Shown in pieces: positions 8,783 to 17,061 of a stretch of DNA of 64,000 nucleotides; the first letter of the stretch is position 1, and every line of letters begins with the position of its first letter. The notes beneath the pieces are model-generated. The model had not been told where the DNA came from, did not search any database, and saw only the letters and a list, made by a program, of their open reading frames with translations. A program made the position numbers and the translations under genes. The stretch is from SIG452 sp045541975 (lineage in GTDB: Bacteria; Bacillota; Clostridia; UMGS1840), in contig JAZQKB010000037.1 of assembly GCA_045541975.1 (NCBI GenBank), positions 1-64,000 on the forward strand, written 5' to 3'.

Positions 8783-8869
8783 AATATGATAATATATTAT
8801 TAGGGGAGTAAAACAATTGACAAAATCCCCTCAAAATCCAACTAAAATTCGTGAAAAATTTATCATATT
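8783..8869. promoter_or_regulatory. control region of the sugar operon with two nested inverted repeats
   Basis: TTGACA lies at 8817-8822, but the best -10 (TAAAAT 8843-8848) is 20 bp away, a spacing typical of activator-dependent promoters. AGGGGA (8802-8807) and TCCCCT (8826-8831) flank the -35. AATATGATAA (8783-8792) and TTATCATATT (8860-8869) form an outer perfect 10-bp inverted repeat. These are candidate AraC-protein sites. Confidence 0.55.
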
Positions 8870-8887
8870 GGAAAGGGATTTGATGCT

Positions 8888-10030
8888 ATGAGTAAAACAA
8901 GTAAAAAAATCAGATTCGGTATTATCGGTTGTGGACTGATGGGCAAGGAGTTTGCTTCAGCAGCAGCAAGATGGTGCCACTTGACTGATGATGTGCCCGC
9001 ACCGGAAATTGTGGGTGTCTGCGATTTTAACGAAGCAGCTATCCAATGGTTTACCAAAAATTTTGACTCCATCAAATACGTGACCTCCGATTATCAGGAA
9101 CTTTTGAATAAAGAAGATATTGATGCCATTTACTGTGCGCTTCCCCATAATCTGCACGGTAAAGTGTATTCCGACATTATCAAGGCAGGGAAGCACTTCT
9201 TAGGCGAAAAACCTTTCGGAATTGACAAAGCAGCTAACGAAGAAATCTTAAAAGCGTTGGACGAGCATCCCGGCGTGATCGTAAGATGTGCCAGCGAATT
9301 TCCTTTCTTTCCAGCGTGTCAGGAACTGATTCGTTGGGTGAAGGAAGGAAAGTTTGGCAAAATCATTGAAGTGCACGCTGGCTTTAACCACAGCAGCGAT
9401 ATGGATTTAACCAAACCTATTAACTGGAAGAGAACCATCGAAATCAATGGGGAATACGGTTGTATGGGTGACTTAGGTATCCATACGCAGCACGTTCCCT
9501 TCCGGATGGGATGGATTCCCAAAAATGTGTACGCTGTGCTTTCCGATATCTGCAAAGAACGTCCCGACGGTAAAGGCGGAATGGCTCCCTGCAAAACTTG
9601 GGATAATGCCACTTTAATTTGCGAAACCGAAGACGGCAAAGGAAATTCTTTCCCCATGTTCTTAGAAACCAAGAGAATGTCTCCCGGTTCTACCGATGAA
9701 TGGTTCATTGAAGTGTACGGTTTGGAAGCTTCCGGTAAGTTCAACAGTAACGACCCCAATGCTTTCTGCTATACGCAGGCTGTTGGCAAAGAGCAGTCCT
9801 GGTGCCGTTTGAATGTGGGTTATAAACCGCAATTTCCTACTGTTACCGGTGGAATTTTTGAATTTGGTTTCACCGATTCTATCCTGCAGATGTGGTGTGC
9901 ATTTATGAAGGAAATTTCCGGTCAGGAAGTGGAATTTGGATGCTTCACCCCCGAAGAAACCCGTCTTTCCCACAAACTCTTAACCGCAGCGTTAGAGTCT
10001 CACAAACAGAAAAAGGTAATTGAATTATGA
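8888..10030 (+). CDS. Gfo/Idh/MocA-family oxidoreductase
   Basis: 380 residues. The N-terminal Rossmann fold begins IRFGIIGCGLMGKEFAS (about residues 8-24). The EKPFG motif (about residue 109) is the usual catalytic/cofactor lysine signature of the family. The second half forms the mixed alpha/beta substrate domain. The enzyme oxidises or reduces a sugar, polyol or sugar acid with NAD(P). It is the first gene of a five-gene operon and ends in a 4-nt ATGA overlap with the DUF4432 gene, showing tight coupling. The sugar is not identifiable from sequence. Confidence 0.85.
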   Translation: MSKTSKKIRFGIIGCGLMGKEFASAAARWCHLTDDVPAPEIVGVCDFNEAAIQWFTKNFDSIKYVTSDYQELLNKEDIDAIYCALPHNLHGKVYSDIIKAGKHFLGEKPFGIDKAANEEILKALDEHPGVIVRCASEFPFFPACQELIRWVKEGKFGKIIEVHAGFNHSSDMDLTKPINWKRTIEINGEYGCMGDLGIHTQHVPFRMGWIPKNVYAVLSDICKERPDGKGGMAPCKTWDNATLICETEDGKGNSFPMFLETKRMSPGSTDEWFIEVYGLEASGKFNSNDPNAFCYTQAVGKEQSWCRLNVGYKPQFPTVTGGIFEFGFTDSILQMWCAFMKEISGQEVEFGCFTPEETRLSHKLLTAALESHKQKKVIEL

Positions 10031-11067
10031 AATACTGGAACTATAAAAATTTAGATTTATTAAAAGTTGGCGATATGTCTCAGGTAGCGGGACTTCGCTG
10101 TTATGAATTTACCGAAGGCAAAGCCAAAGGTGTTGAAGCAGTTGAAATCCGCACCGGTTCCGGTCTGGAACTGACTGTTCTTCCCGGCCGTGGAATGGAT
10201 ATTGCTTGGATCTCTTACAGAGGAGTTCCCATTAGCTACATGTCGAAAACCGGAGTTGTATCTCCCGCTTATTACGAAAGCAATGGTATGAACTGGTTAC
10301 ATAACTTTTTTGCAGGTGGCTTAACCACTTGCGGACTTTTGAATGTTGGCGGTCCCGAAGAAGTGAACCATCCCGTTATCGGAAACCGTACTTACGGGTT
10401 GCACGGCAGAATTTCCAACGCAGGAGCAGAGCAGGTTTCTTTATTTGAAGATTTTTGCGATGGCGAATATCAGATGAAGGTTTCCGGCGTTGTAAAAGAA
10501 GGGATTCTTCACGGAGAATCCTTAACTCTCCGCCGTGAAATTGAAACGGCTTTCGGCAAAAACGAATTTACCATTCGTGATACTGTGACCAACCGTGGTG
10601 CAAAAGAGCAGGATATTATGCTTTTATATCATATTAATTTAGGCTATCCGCTTTTGGATGCAGGCGCTCGTGTGGAATGTGATGCCAAAGAAGTGCTTCC
10701 TCAGAGCGAGGAAGCAGCGGCAGAATTTGCCGATGCATTCAAGATGACCGATCCCGTTCAGGATATCGGGGAACGTTGCTACAGTGTAGATTTAAATCCC
10801 GATGCAAACGGTAAGGTAAGCGTGAAATTCTTAAACGATGCGTTAGGCTTAGGAGTTGAACTCTCTTACAAAAAAGAACAGCTTCCGTTCTTGAACGAAT
10901 GGAAAATGTTAAATACCAAAGAATATGTGGTTGGCTTAGAACCCTGCACCGCATTGCCTCAGGGTTACAAAAAAGCCAAAGAAACCGGCAGCATCATAAC
11001 CTTACAGCCCAACGAAAGCCGGGTATTTGAAATCACCTATAAGATTTTGGATTCTCAGGAGGGATAA
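10027..11067 (+). CDS. DUF4432 aldose-1-epimerase-like protein
   Basis: 346 residues of the galactose-mutarotase-like beta-sandwich group (DUF4432). Visible are LELTVLPGRGMDIAWISYRG near residue 55 and YGLHGRISNAGAEQV near 120, with the histidine expected in the mutarotase active site. The role is probably anomer or epimer conversion of the operon's sugar substrate. It overlaps the preceding gene by 4 nt and the transketolase gene by 1 nt. Confidence 0.8.
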   Translation: MKYWNYKNLDLLKVGDMSQVAGLRCYEFTEGKAKGVEAVEIRTGSGLELTVLPGRGMDIAWISYRGVPISYMSKTGVVSPAYYESNGMNWLHNFFAGGLTTCGLLNVGGPEEVNHPVIGNRTYGLHGRISNAGAEQVSLFEDFCDGEYQMKVSGVVKEGILHGESLTLRREIETAFGKNEFTIRDTVTNRGAKEQDIMLLYHINLGYPLLDAGARVECDAKEVLPQSEEAAAEFADAFKMTDPVQDIGERCYSVDLNPDANGKVSVKFLNDALGLGVELSYKKEQLPFLNEWKMLNTKEYVVGLEPCTALPQGYKKAKETGSIITLQPNESRVFEITYKILDSQEG

Positions 11068-12848
11068 TGATGTTTCACATTCTTTCTAAGAAATGCCGTA
11101 AAGATATTTTAGAAATGATTATGGGAGCAGGAAGCGGCCACATCGGCGGTGCCTTGTCCTCCATCGACATTTACCTTGCGGTGCTGAGCAAGATGAACGA
11201 CGATGACCGACTGGTGGTCAGTCACGGACATACCTCTGCAGCACTGTATGCGGCACTGGGTAACTTCGGTTATTTTGATATCAATGAAGCCATTCAGAAG
11301 TTCCGTAGAGTTGCTCCCTATGAAGGGCATCCGTCCCTTGCCGTAAACGGAGTGGAATGGTGCAGTGGCAGCTTAGGTCAGGGACTTTCCGTTGGTGCAG
11401 GCTTTGCTTTAGCCAAAAAACTGCAGAAAGAAGCCGGCAGAGTGTTTGTGGTCATGGGTGACGGTGAACAGCAGAAAGGACAGCTCCAGGAAGCAAGAGA
11501 GTTCGCTGTAAAATACCAGCTTGACAATCTGATTGCTATTGTAGATTATAACGATCAGCAAGCTTGCGGAACCGTTTCCGGCACCACCGAGCAGAATCTT
11601 TTGGATAAATACAAACTGTCCGGCTGGGATACCGTAACTGTGGACGGTCACGATATCGAAGCTCTGGCAAATGTGTTGGATGCATCCAAAAAACCGTTAT
11701 GCGTTTTAGCAGAAACGGTAATGGGAAAAGGAATCCCTGAAATTGAAAATGACTGGCACTATCACGGTACCGTCATTTCCAAAGAACTGGCGCAGACCGC
11801 AATCGCAAGATTTGCCGTTTCCGAAGAGGAAGCAGCACTCTTAAAAAATATTAAAAAACCGAATCAAAAAACTTATCAGACGCCCGTGGTTCCCGTGGGA
11901 GCCGGCAGAATCTATACAGAAACCTCTGATATCCGTTCTGCCCTGGGAAATGCGTTGGCAGATATTGCAAAAAACAATCCCGATATTCCCATGGCAGCCT
12001 TTGACTGTGACTTGGAAGGCTCTGTCAAACTGACGGACTTTAAAAAGCTTCGTCCCGATTGTTTTATCGAATGTGGCATTGCTGAGCACAATGCGGCAAC
12101 GACGGCAGCGGCTGTTGCAAAATCGGGGATGATTGCGGTTCATGCTGACTTTGCTATGTTCAACATTGCAGAAACATACAGTCAGAACCGTATGGCAGAC
12201 ATCAACAAAGCACCGCTGAAGCTCTTTTCTACTCATGCCGGATTGGATGTTGGGGAAGACGGGAAAACCCATCAGGCGATTGATTATATCAGCTTATTGG
12301 GGAATCTGTATCACTTCCAGGTGATTGTTCCAGCAGACGCTAACGAGGCAGATGGCGCTGTGCGATATGCTATGAGCGTACCCAATCCCGTAGCGGTCAT
12401 CGGCGGACGTTCCAAATTGCCCATCTTAGCGGATGCCAACGGCAACGCTTTGAGCTTTACATACGGCAAAGGACAATGGCTGAGAACCGGAGATCAGGGC
12501 GTTATCATTACCTACGGCAATATGGCACACAGAGCTGTGAAAGCAGCTGACGAACTGAAAGCCGAAGGCATTGCAGTGGGCGTTTTAAATTGCTCCACTC
12601 CTTGCGACTTAGATACCGATTCCATTCTGGAAGCAGCAAAAACAGGTCTTTTAATTACTTACGAAGATCACAATGTCAAAACGGGCATCAGTGGTGAAGT
12701 TGCAAAAATGATTTGTGGCACCGCTTGTAAGTTACAATGCCTGGGCGTTTCTCACTACGGTTCTTCCACCTCTCCCGAAAATCTCTACAAAGAGCAGGGA
12801 ATTGATGTGGAAGGCTTAAAAAATACAGTAAAAACTAATTTGAAATAA
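11067..12848 (+). CDS. transketolase (single-chain)
   Basis: 593 residues carrying both transketolase halves in one chain. The TPP domain shows SGHIGGALSS (about 23-32), GDGEQQKGQ (131-139) and DYNDQQ (160-165). The pyrimidine domain starts near 285 and contains ECGIAEHNAA (about 335) with the conserved glutamate. It is shorter than housekeeping transketolases (about 650-660) and lies in a sugar operon, so it may use an unusual ketose (phosphate). No sugar kinase is present in the operon. ATG 11067 overlaps the previous stop; ATG 11070 has better spacing to AGGAGG and may be the true start. Confidence 0.88.
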   Translation: MMFHILSKKCRKDILEMIMGAGSGHIGGALSSIDIYLAVLSKMNDDDRLVVSHGHTSAALYAALGNFGYFDINEAIQKFRRVAPYEGHPSLAVNGVEWCSGSLGQGLSVGAGFALAKKLQKEAGRVFVVMGDGEQQKGQLQEAREFAVKYQLDNLIAIVDYNDQQACGTVSGTTEQNLLDKYKLSGWDTVTVDGHDIEALANVLDASKKPLCVLAETVMGKGIPEIENDWHYHGTVISKELAQTAIARFAVSEEEAALLKNIKKPNQKTYQTPVVPVGAGRIYTETSDIRSALGNALADIAKNNPDIPMAAFDCDLEGSVKLTDFKKLRPDCFIECGIAEHNAATTAAAVAKSGMIAVHADFAMFNIAETYSQNRMADINKAPLKLFSTHAGLDVGEDGKTHQAIDYISLLGNLYHFQVIVPADANEADGAVRYAMSVPNPVAVIGGRSKLPILADANGNALSFTYGKGQWLRTGDQGVIITYGNMAHRAVKAADELKAEGIAVGVLNCSTPCDLDTDSILEAAKTGLLITYEDHNVKTGISGEVAKMICGTACKLQCLGVSHYGSSTSPENLYKEQGIDVEGLKNTVKTNLK

Positions 12849-12864
12849 AAAGGAGATTAAGATT

Positions 12865-14286
12865 ATGCAAACAGTAAAAATTGGCTTTGTACCCTCTACC
12901 TGGGAATCCTGGGACGGTAACCAGTACACCGGCAAATGGGCAGGTAAAATGCGTGCTCGTTGTCTGGAAGCATTCAAAAAAATTCCGGGCTTAGAAATCG
13001 TTGTTCCTTCCGAAGAATTAACTGAAGACGGTTGTGTAGGTACCGTTGATGAAGGAATTGCAACTGCAGAATTATTCTTAAAAGAAAATGTGCAGGGTAT
13101 CATCATCGGCAACATGAACTTTGGTTTGGAAATCGCAGTAAGCGCATTAATGTCTAAAATGCGTAAAGATATGCCCGTACTGCATTTTGCAACCAAAAGC
13201 GGTCCCTATTCCGAATTTGGTAACCGTGCAACCGATACCTGGTGCGGTCAGTTTATGACCTGCTCTGCATTAAAGAGAAGAGGCTTTAAATACGAACATA
13301 TCACCACCTGCAATCCGGAAGATGCCATTTTTGCAGAAAAAGTGGAAAGCTTCACCAGAGCTTGTAATGCCATTCAGAATTTTGTTGGCGCAAGAATCCT
13401 GCAGGTTGGCGTAAGACCCACCAAATTTGAATCTCAGTTCTACAGTGAAGAAGATCTGATGCACGATTTTCAGCAGACTGTTGTACCTGTAGACTTAGCA
13501 ACTGCTTATGAATACATGGATGCAATTGCTTTGGATGATCCGGAAGTAATCCGTGTGGCAAATGAAATCAGAAATGGCGCAGACATTCTGTCCGACGAAA
13601 TCCCCAACGCAATCTTAAATCAGGCTCGTTTTGAACTGACTCTGATTAAATTAGCAGAAGAACATCACTGCAAAGTAATCGCTTCCAGCTGTTGGGAAAC
13701 TCTGCAGCATAAATACAATATTGCTGCTTGCTCCACTTTCTCCAGATTAAACTCTCAGGGTTACTCTGTTGGTTGTGAAGTTGATACCATGGGTGCAATC
13801 ACCATGCACATCTTAAACGGCTGTGCATTAGGTCAGACTCCGGCAGACTTTATCGACTGGACTGACTTACATCCCACCGAACCCAACGTATGGTTGGCTT
13901 GGCACTGTGGTAATGCTGCTTGTGAACTCTGTGCTTCAAACAGCCAGAAACACTTAATGATGAACGAAAGACTTGGCTTATGGAGCCCCACCTGTCACGG
14001 TTCTATGGAATTTAGAATGAAAGACGGCCCGGTTACCTGTGCACGTATGGTAGAATATGACGGCAAATTTGCAATGTTCTACGGCACCGGTGAAGCTGTG
14101 GATATCGGCCCCATGACCCGTGGCGCATATGCTTGGATCAAAGTAAACGATGTTGCAGATTGGGAACAGAAAATGATTGATGTTGGTGTAATCCATCACG
14201 GCGTTTTAATTCACGACCCCAAAGTTGCTGATGCTCTGGCAATGTTCTGTAAATTCATGGGCATTGATGCAGTAAGAGGCGCGTAA
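12865..14286 (+). CDS. L-fucose/L-arabinose isomerase-family protein
   Basis: 473 residues of the fucose/arabinose isomerase superfamily. Supporting segments are ARILQVGVRPTKFESQFYSE in the middle domain, CWETLQHKYNIAACSTFSRL, and the C-terminal WLAWHCGNAACELC and CHGSMEFRM, which fit the metal- and substrate-binding C-domain. It probably interconverts an aldose and a ketose that feeds the transketolase. AAAAAGGAG precedes the ATG; the gap to the transketolase gene is 16 nt. A second, distant member lies at 47588-48979. Confidence 0.8.
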   Translation: MQTVKIGFVPSTWESWDGNQYTGKWAGKMRARCLEAFKKIPGLEIVVPSEELTEDGCVGTVDEGIATAELFLKENVQGIIIGNMNFGLEIAVSALMSKMRKDMPVLHFATKSGPYSEFGNRATDTWCGQFMTCSALKRRGFKYEHITTCNPEDAIFAEKVESFTRACNAIQNFVGARILQVGVRPTKFESQFYSEEDLMHDFQQTVVPVDLATAYEYMDAIALDDPEVIRVANEIRNGADILSDEIPNAILNQARFELTLIKLAEEHHCKVIASSCWETLQHKYNIAACSTFSRLNSQGYSVGCEVDTMGAITMHILNGCALGQTPADFIDWTDLHPTEPNVWLAWHCGNAACELCASNSQKHLMMNERLGLWSPTCHGSMEFRMKDGPVTCARMVEYDGKFAMFYGTGEAVDIGPMTRGAYAWIKVNDVADWEQKMIDVGVIHHGVLIHDPKVADALAMFCKFMGIDAVRGA

Positions 14287-14311
14287 TTGGTAAAAAGAGG
14301 AGCGTAAAAAA

Positions 14312-15340
14312 ATGAGAAAAATTGTGTTAGAAGCACCTTATAAAATGAGTCTGGTGGAATCTGAGATGCCCACTCCTGCTCCCGGTGAAGTGTGTATCAA
14401 GGTAAAAAGAATCGGTATCTGCGGTTCTGACCCCACCATTTACAGAGGTCTGCATCCCTATGTTTCCTATCCGTTAGTTCCCGGTCACGAAATTTCCGGT
14501 GTGATTGACAGCGTAGGAGAAGGGGTGCCTGAAAGCCGTATCGGAGAACGTGTTACTGTCATTCCGCACTTGGTTTGCAAAAAATGCGATATGTGCGACA
14601 AGAAGATTTATAACTTCTGCGAAGAACTCCGTTGTACCGGTGCAGAAGCAGACGGTGCAATGTGTGACTATTTCTGCATTTCTTCTGAAATGGCACTGGC
14701 AATTCCTGACGAAATGAATATTGACGATGCAGCACTGGTAGAACCCGCTTGCGTGGCATACCATGGTGCAAAACGTGCAAACCCCACTGCTGATGACGTG
14801 GTGCTGGTGGTTGGTGCAGGTCCCATCGGTGTGTTCTGTATGCAGAGCTGCTTTGCCTTAGGTGCAAAAAAAGTATATATTGCAGATATGGACGCAGAAC
14901 GTCTGGAAATTGCAAAAAGCCTTGGCGCAAGCGGTGTGATTGACTGTTCTAAAGAAAGCCTGGACGAAGGACTGGCTCGCCTGGGTGCAGAAAAAATCAC
15001 CGTATATTATGACTGTGTAGGCGAAAAAGGTATCGTTATGAACAATATCTTAAAAATCGCACACAGAGGCTCCAGAATCGTTATTATCGGCGTGCTGCAG
15101 AATGAATATATCGTTCCGTTACTGCCCGACTTCGTACAGCACGAGCTGTCTCTTTACGGAACTACTATGTATGTTCCCACAGATTATGTGGAAATGATTG
15201 ATCTGATGAGCAAAGGTAAAATTACCACCAAAGGTATGATTTCGCACCGTTTCAAACTGGAAGAAATCCCTGCAGTGCTGGATATGATCGACAAACGTAA
15301 AGAAAAAACCTTTAAAGTATTAATTGATGTAAACGATTAA
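14312..15340 (+). CDS. zinc-dependent alcohol/polyol dehydrogenase
   Basis: 342 residues of the medium-chain dehydrogenase family. The catalytic zinc ligands are in GICGSDPTIYRG (about residue 36) and GHEISG (about 58). Four cysteines in CKKCDMCDKKIYNFC (about 90-104) match the structural zinc lobe. The Rossmann motif VVGAGPIG is near residue 170. It probably oxidises a sugar alcohol or secondary alcohol with NAD(P). It is the last gene of the operon and is followed by a strong terminator. Confidence 0.88.
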   Translation: MRKIVLEAPYKMSLVESEMPTPAPGEVCIKVKRIGICGSDPTIYRGLHPYVSYPLVPGHEISGVIDSVGEGVPESRIGERVTVIPHLVCKKCDMCDKKIYNFCEELRCTGAEADGAMCDYFCISSEMALAIPDEMNIDDAALVEPACVAYHGAKRANPTADDVVLVVGAGPIGVFCMQSCFALGAKKVYIADMDAERLEIAKSLGASGVIDCSKESLDEGLARLGAEKITVYYDCVGEKGIVMNNILKIAHRGSRIVIIGVLQNEYIVPLLPDFVQHELSLYGTTMYVPTDYVEMIDLMSKGKITTKGMISHRFKLEEIPAVLDMIDKRKEKTFKVLIDVND

Positions 15341-15341
15341 T

Positions 15342-15380
15342 AAAAAAGAACAACTGCCTGCGGGCAGTTGTTCTTTTTTT
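15342..15380 (+). terminator. intrinsic terminator of the sugar operon
   Basis: AAAAAGAACAACTGCC, loop TGC, GGGCAGTTGTTCTTTTTTT. Confidence 0.95.
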
Positions 15381-15440
15381 CAGTTTTTTTTGTAACTATC
15401 GTTTATAAAAAATATTATTTTACAGATCTCATATTTTTTA

Positions 15441-15469
15441 TTGACTTTTTCTTTATGATGTGATAAACT
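15441..15469 (+). promoter_or_regulatory. promoter of the cobalamin operon
   Basis: TTGACT 15441-15446, 17 bp, TAAACT 15464-15469, placed about 30 bp ahead of the riboswitch. Confidence 0.75.
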
Positions 15470-15496
15470 ATGAATGAAAATTGAATATTTCACACG

Positions 15497-15706
15497 AAGT
15501 GTTGGTGGTGCTGTAAAGACAAATGAGTCAGGTATCATCAGTGTAAAGGGAATGGGGTGAGAATCCCCTGCGGTAAAACTGTCGGTGTGTGCATCGAAGT
15601 TTTTGTGTCCGTTGGCGAAAGCCAGTCATTGGGAAACTGAGAAGGCAGGATACAAAAATGCAGACTTTATGTCTATATGGTGCGAGTCACAAGACCTGCT
15701 TTGATG
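15497..15706 (+). ncRNA. cobalamin riboswitch
   Basis: The conserved elements of the B12 aptamer appear in order: aaagggaa (15546-15553), GGGGTGAGAATCCCCTGCGG (about 15555-15574), the B12-box region around gccagtcattgggaaactg (15622-15640), and the 3' signature gtgcgagtcacaagacctgc (15680-15699). The element of about 210 nt precedes DUF4430 and ECF-transporter genes and is followed by an intrinsic terminator. Cobalamin binding should turn the operon off. Confidence 0.92.
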
Positions 15707-15790
15707 TTATCTCGTAAGTGCATTGTTGTATAGAGATAATATTTTTGGTTACGGTGTAACTAAATTGTGGCACATCACAGAAAAACTCAG

Positions 15791-15835
15791 CTGTGGTAAT
15801 TTTTCAAAACAAAGAAGAATTACCGCAGTTTTTTT
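15791..15835 (+). terminator. riboswitch-controlled terminator
   Basis: CTGTGGTAATT (15791-15801) pairs with AATTACCGCAG (15818-15828), followed by seven T. It lies between aptamer and first ORF, so control is probably by premature termination. A further CTGCGGTAA at 15841-15849 also matches the 3' arm. Confidence 0.85.
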
Positions 15836-15938
15836 ATTGTCTGCGGTAAGAGATGCGGAGGTGTCAAAAAAAATAAGACAAAATTTTTCTTACAGCAACT
15901 ATTTTTTGAAAACGAAAAAATGAAAAGGAGAATGTAAC

Positions 15939-17012
15939 ATGAAACAGAAAATTTTTAGCATTTTGTTTTTTGTCATGATGATGATCACAATGTTACCGCA
16001 ACTAGTTTTTGCCAATGGCACATTATTAACATTAGAAGAACTCAGAGAAGAAAACGGTGCAATCAGTGTGGAAGCCTATAATATCGGACAGGGCTTTTTG
16101 GTGGAACCCTCTCTATACAGTAAGGATGGACGTTGCACAGGTGAAATTACCGTGGATGTTTTAGCAAGTAAAAACATTGGCTATAAAGGTAGCACTTCCT
16201 ATTTTAGTGGTTTTCAGTTTGATGATACTATTGAACCGCAGTATCCCGAGTATTTGGAGCCGTACAGTGCTGACTTCGACGGTATGGGGGATGGAAATGG
16301 CTATTTAGAAGAGTTTGACTACAGCTGGCAAGCGGGTTGGTGCTACACGATTAATGACTGGTGGGCATCTTTGGGTGCCGATTCCTCCTATCCCGGAGAT
16401 ACTGTTACGGACTATAACACAGGGGAAACGATTGTTCTCGGCGATATCATCCGTTGGCATTTTACTGTTGCCGGATATGGGACTGACTGCGGTTTTCCCG
16501 GTAATGTGATGGCGGAATACATGGGTGGAAACTTATTTACCCAGGAGGATAAAACAGATCTTATTTTTATATTGGCTGCCATCAACGATTACTATGGCAA
16601 TCTTGCAACCGACGATGTTTATGAAACGGCACTTTCTGTAGCAGAAAATCCTTTAGCTACCGCAGAAGAAATTTCGGCGCAGGAAGTCATTTTAACAAGC
16701 TATATTGAGGATACTTTTTTTGAAGTACCTGTGGCATCTGCCTTTGCAATTACGGAATATGACGGACAGAATGTATCTATTTCATTCCCCGAAGAAGATG
16801 CCAATATAACTGTCATTTTTGCAGATTATGAAGGTGACCGCTTGAACAAGATGATACCCGTACCTCTTACTACCGTAAAAACAAACGGTGAAAATGTAAT
16901 GAGCATTCCGGTTCCGTCTGAAATGGAGCTTGGAGTGAACGATAAAATCATGGTGTGGGATAATTTTACAACCTGTATGCCCCTTTGTGAGGCATATGTA
17001 GTAACAAATTGA
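15939..17012 (+). CDS. secreted DUF4430-like protein of the cobalamin operon
   Basis: 357 residues with an N-terminal signal peptide (about 1-25). The region about 125-195 (WQAGWCYTINDWWASLG... GDIIRWHFTVAGYGTDCG) resembles DUF4430, the beta-domain related to the C-terminal domain of intrinsic factor and transcobalamin. No anchor domain is visible, so it may be released or bound to the next protein. Its signal peptide is nearly identical to that of the 17062 product, which suggests duplication. It is the first gene after the riboswitch; AAAAGGAG precedes the ATG. A role in cobalamin capture is inferred from fold and context. Confidence 0.7.
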   Translation: MKQKIFSILFFVMMMITMLPQLVFANGTLLTLEELREENGAISVEAYNIGQGFLVEPSLYSKDGRCTGEITVDVLASKNIGYKGSTSYFSGFQFDDTIEPQYPEYLEPYSADFDGMGDGNGYLEEFDYSWQAGWCYTINDWWASLGADSSYPGDTVTDYNTGETIVLGDIIRWHFTVAGYGTDCGFPGNVMAEYMGGNLFTQEDKTDLIFILAAINDYYGNLATDDVYETALSVAENPLATAEEISAQEVILTSYIEDTFFEVPVASAFAITEYDGQNVSISFPEEDANITVIFADYEGDRLNKMIPVPLTTVKTNGENVMSIPVPSEMELGVNDKIMVWDNFTTCMPLCEAYVVTN

Positions 17013-17061
17013 TTGTGATACTTTCAATGAAAGAGGAACTATCAGGAAAGGAAACTACGAA

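Noticed and set aside
15723..15923. 66-codon ORF behind the cobalamin riboswitch
   Set aside because: It runs through the attenuator hairpin and lacks a ribosome binding site; the first real gene starts at 15939.
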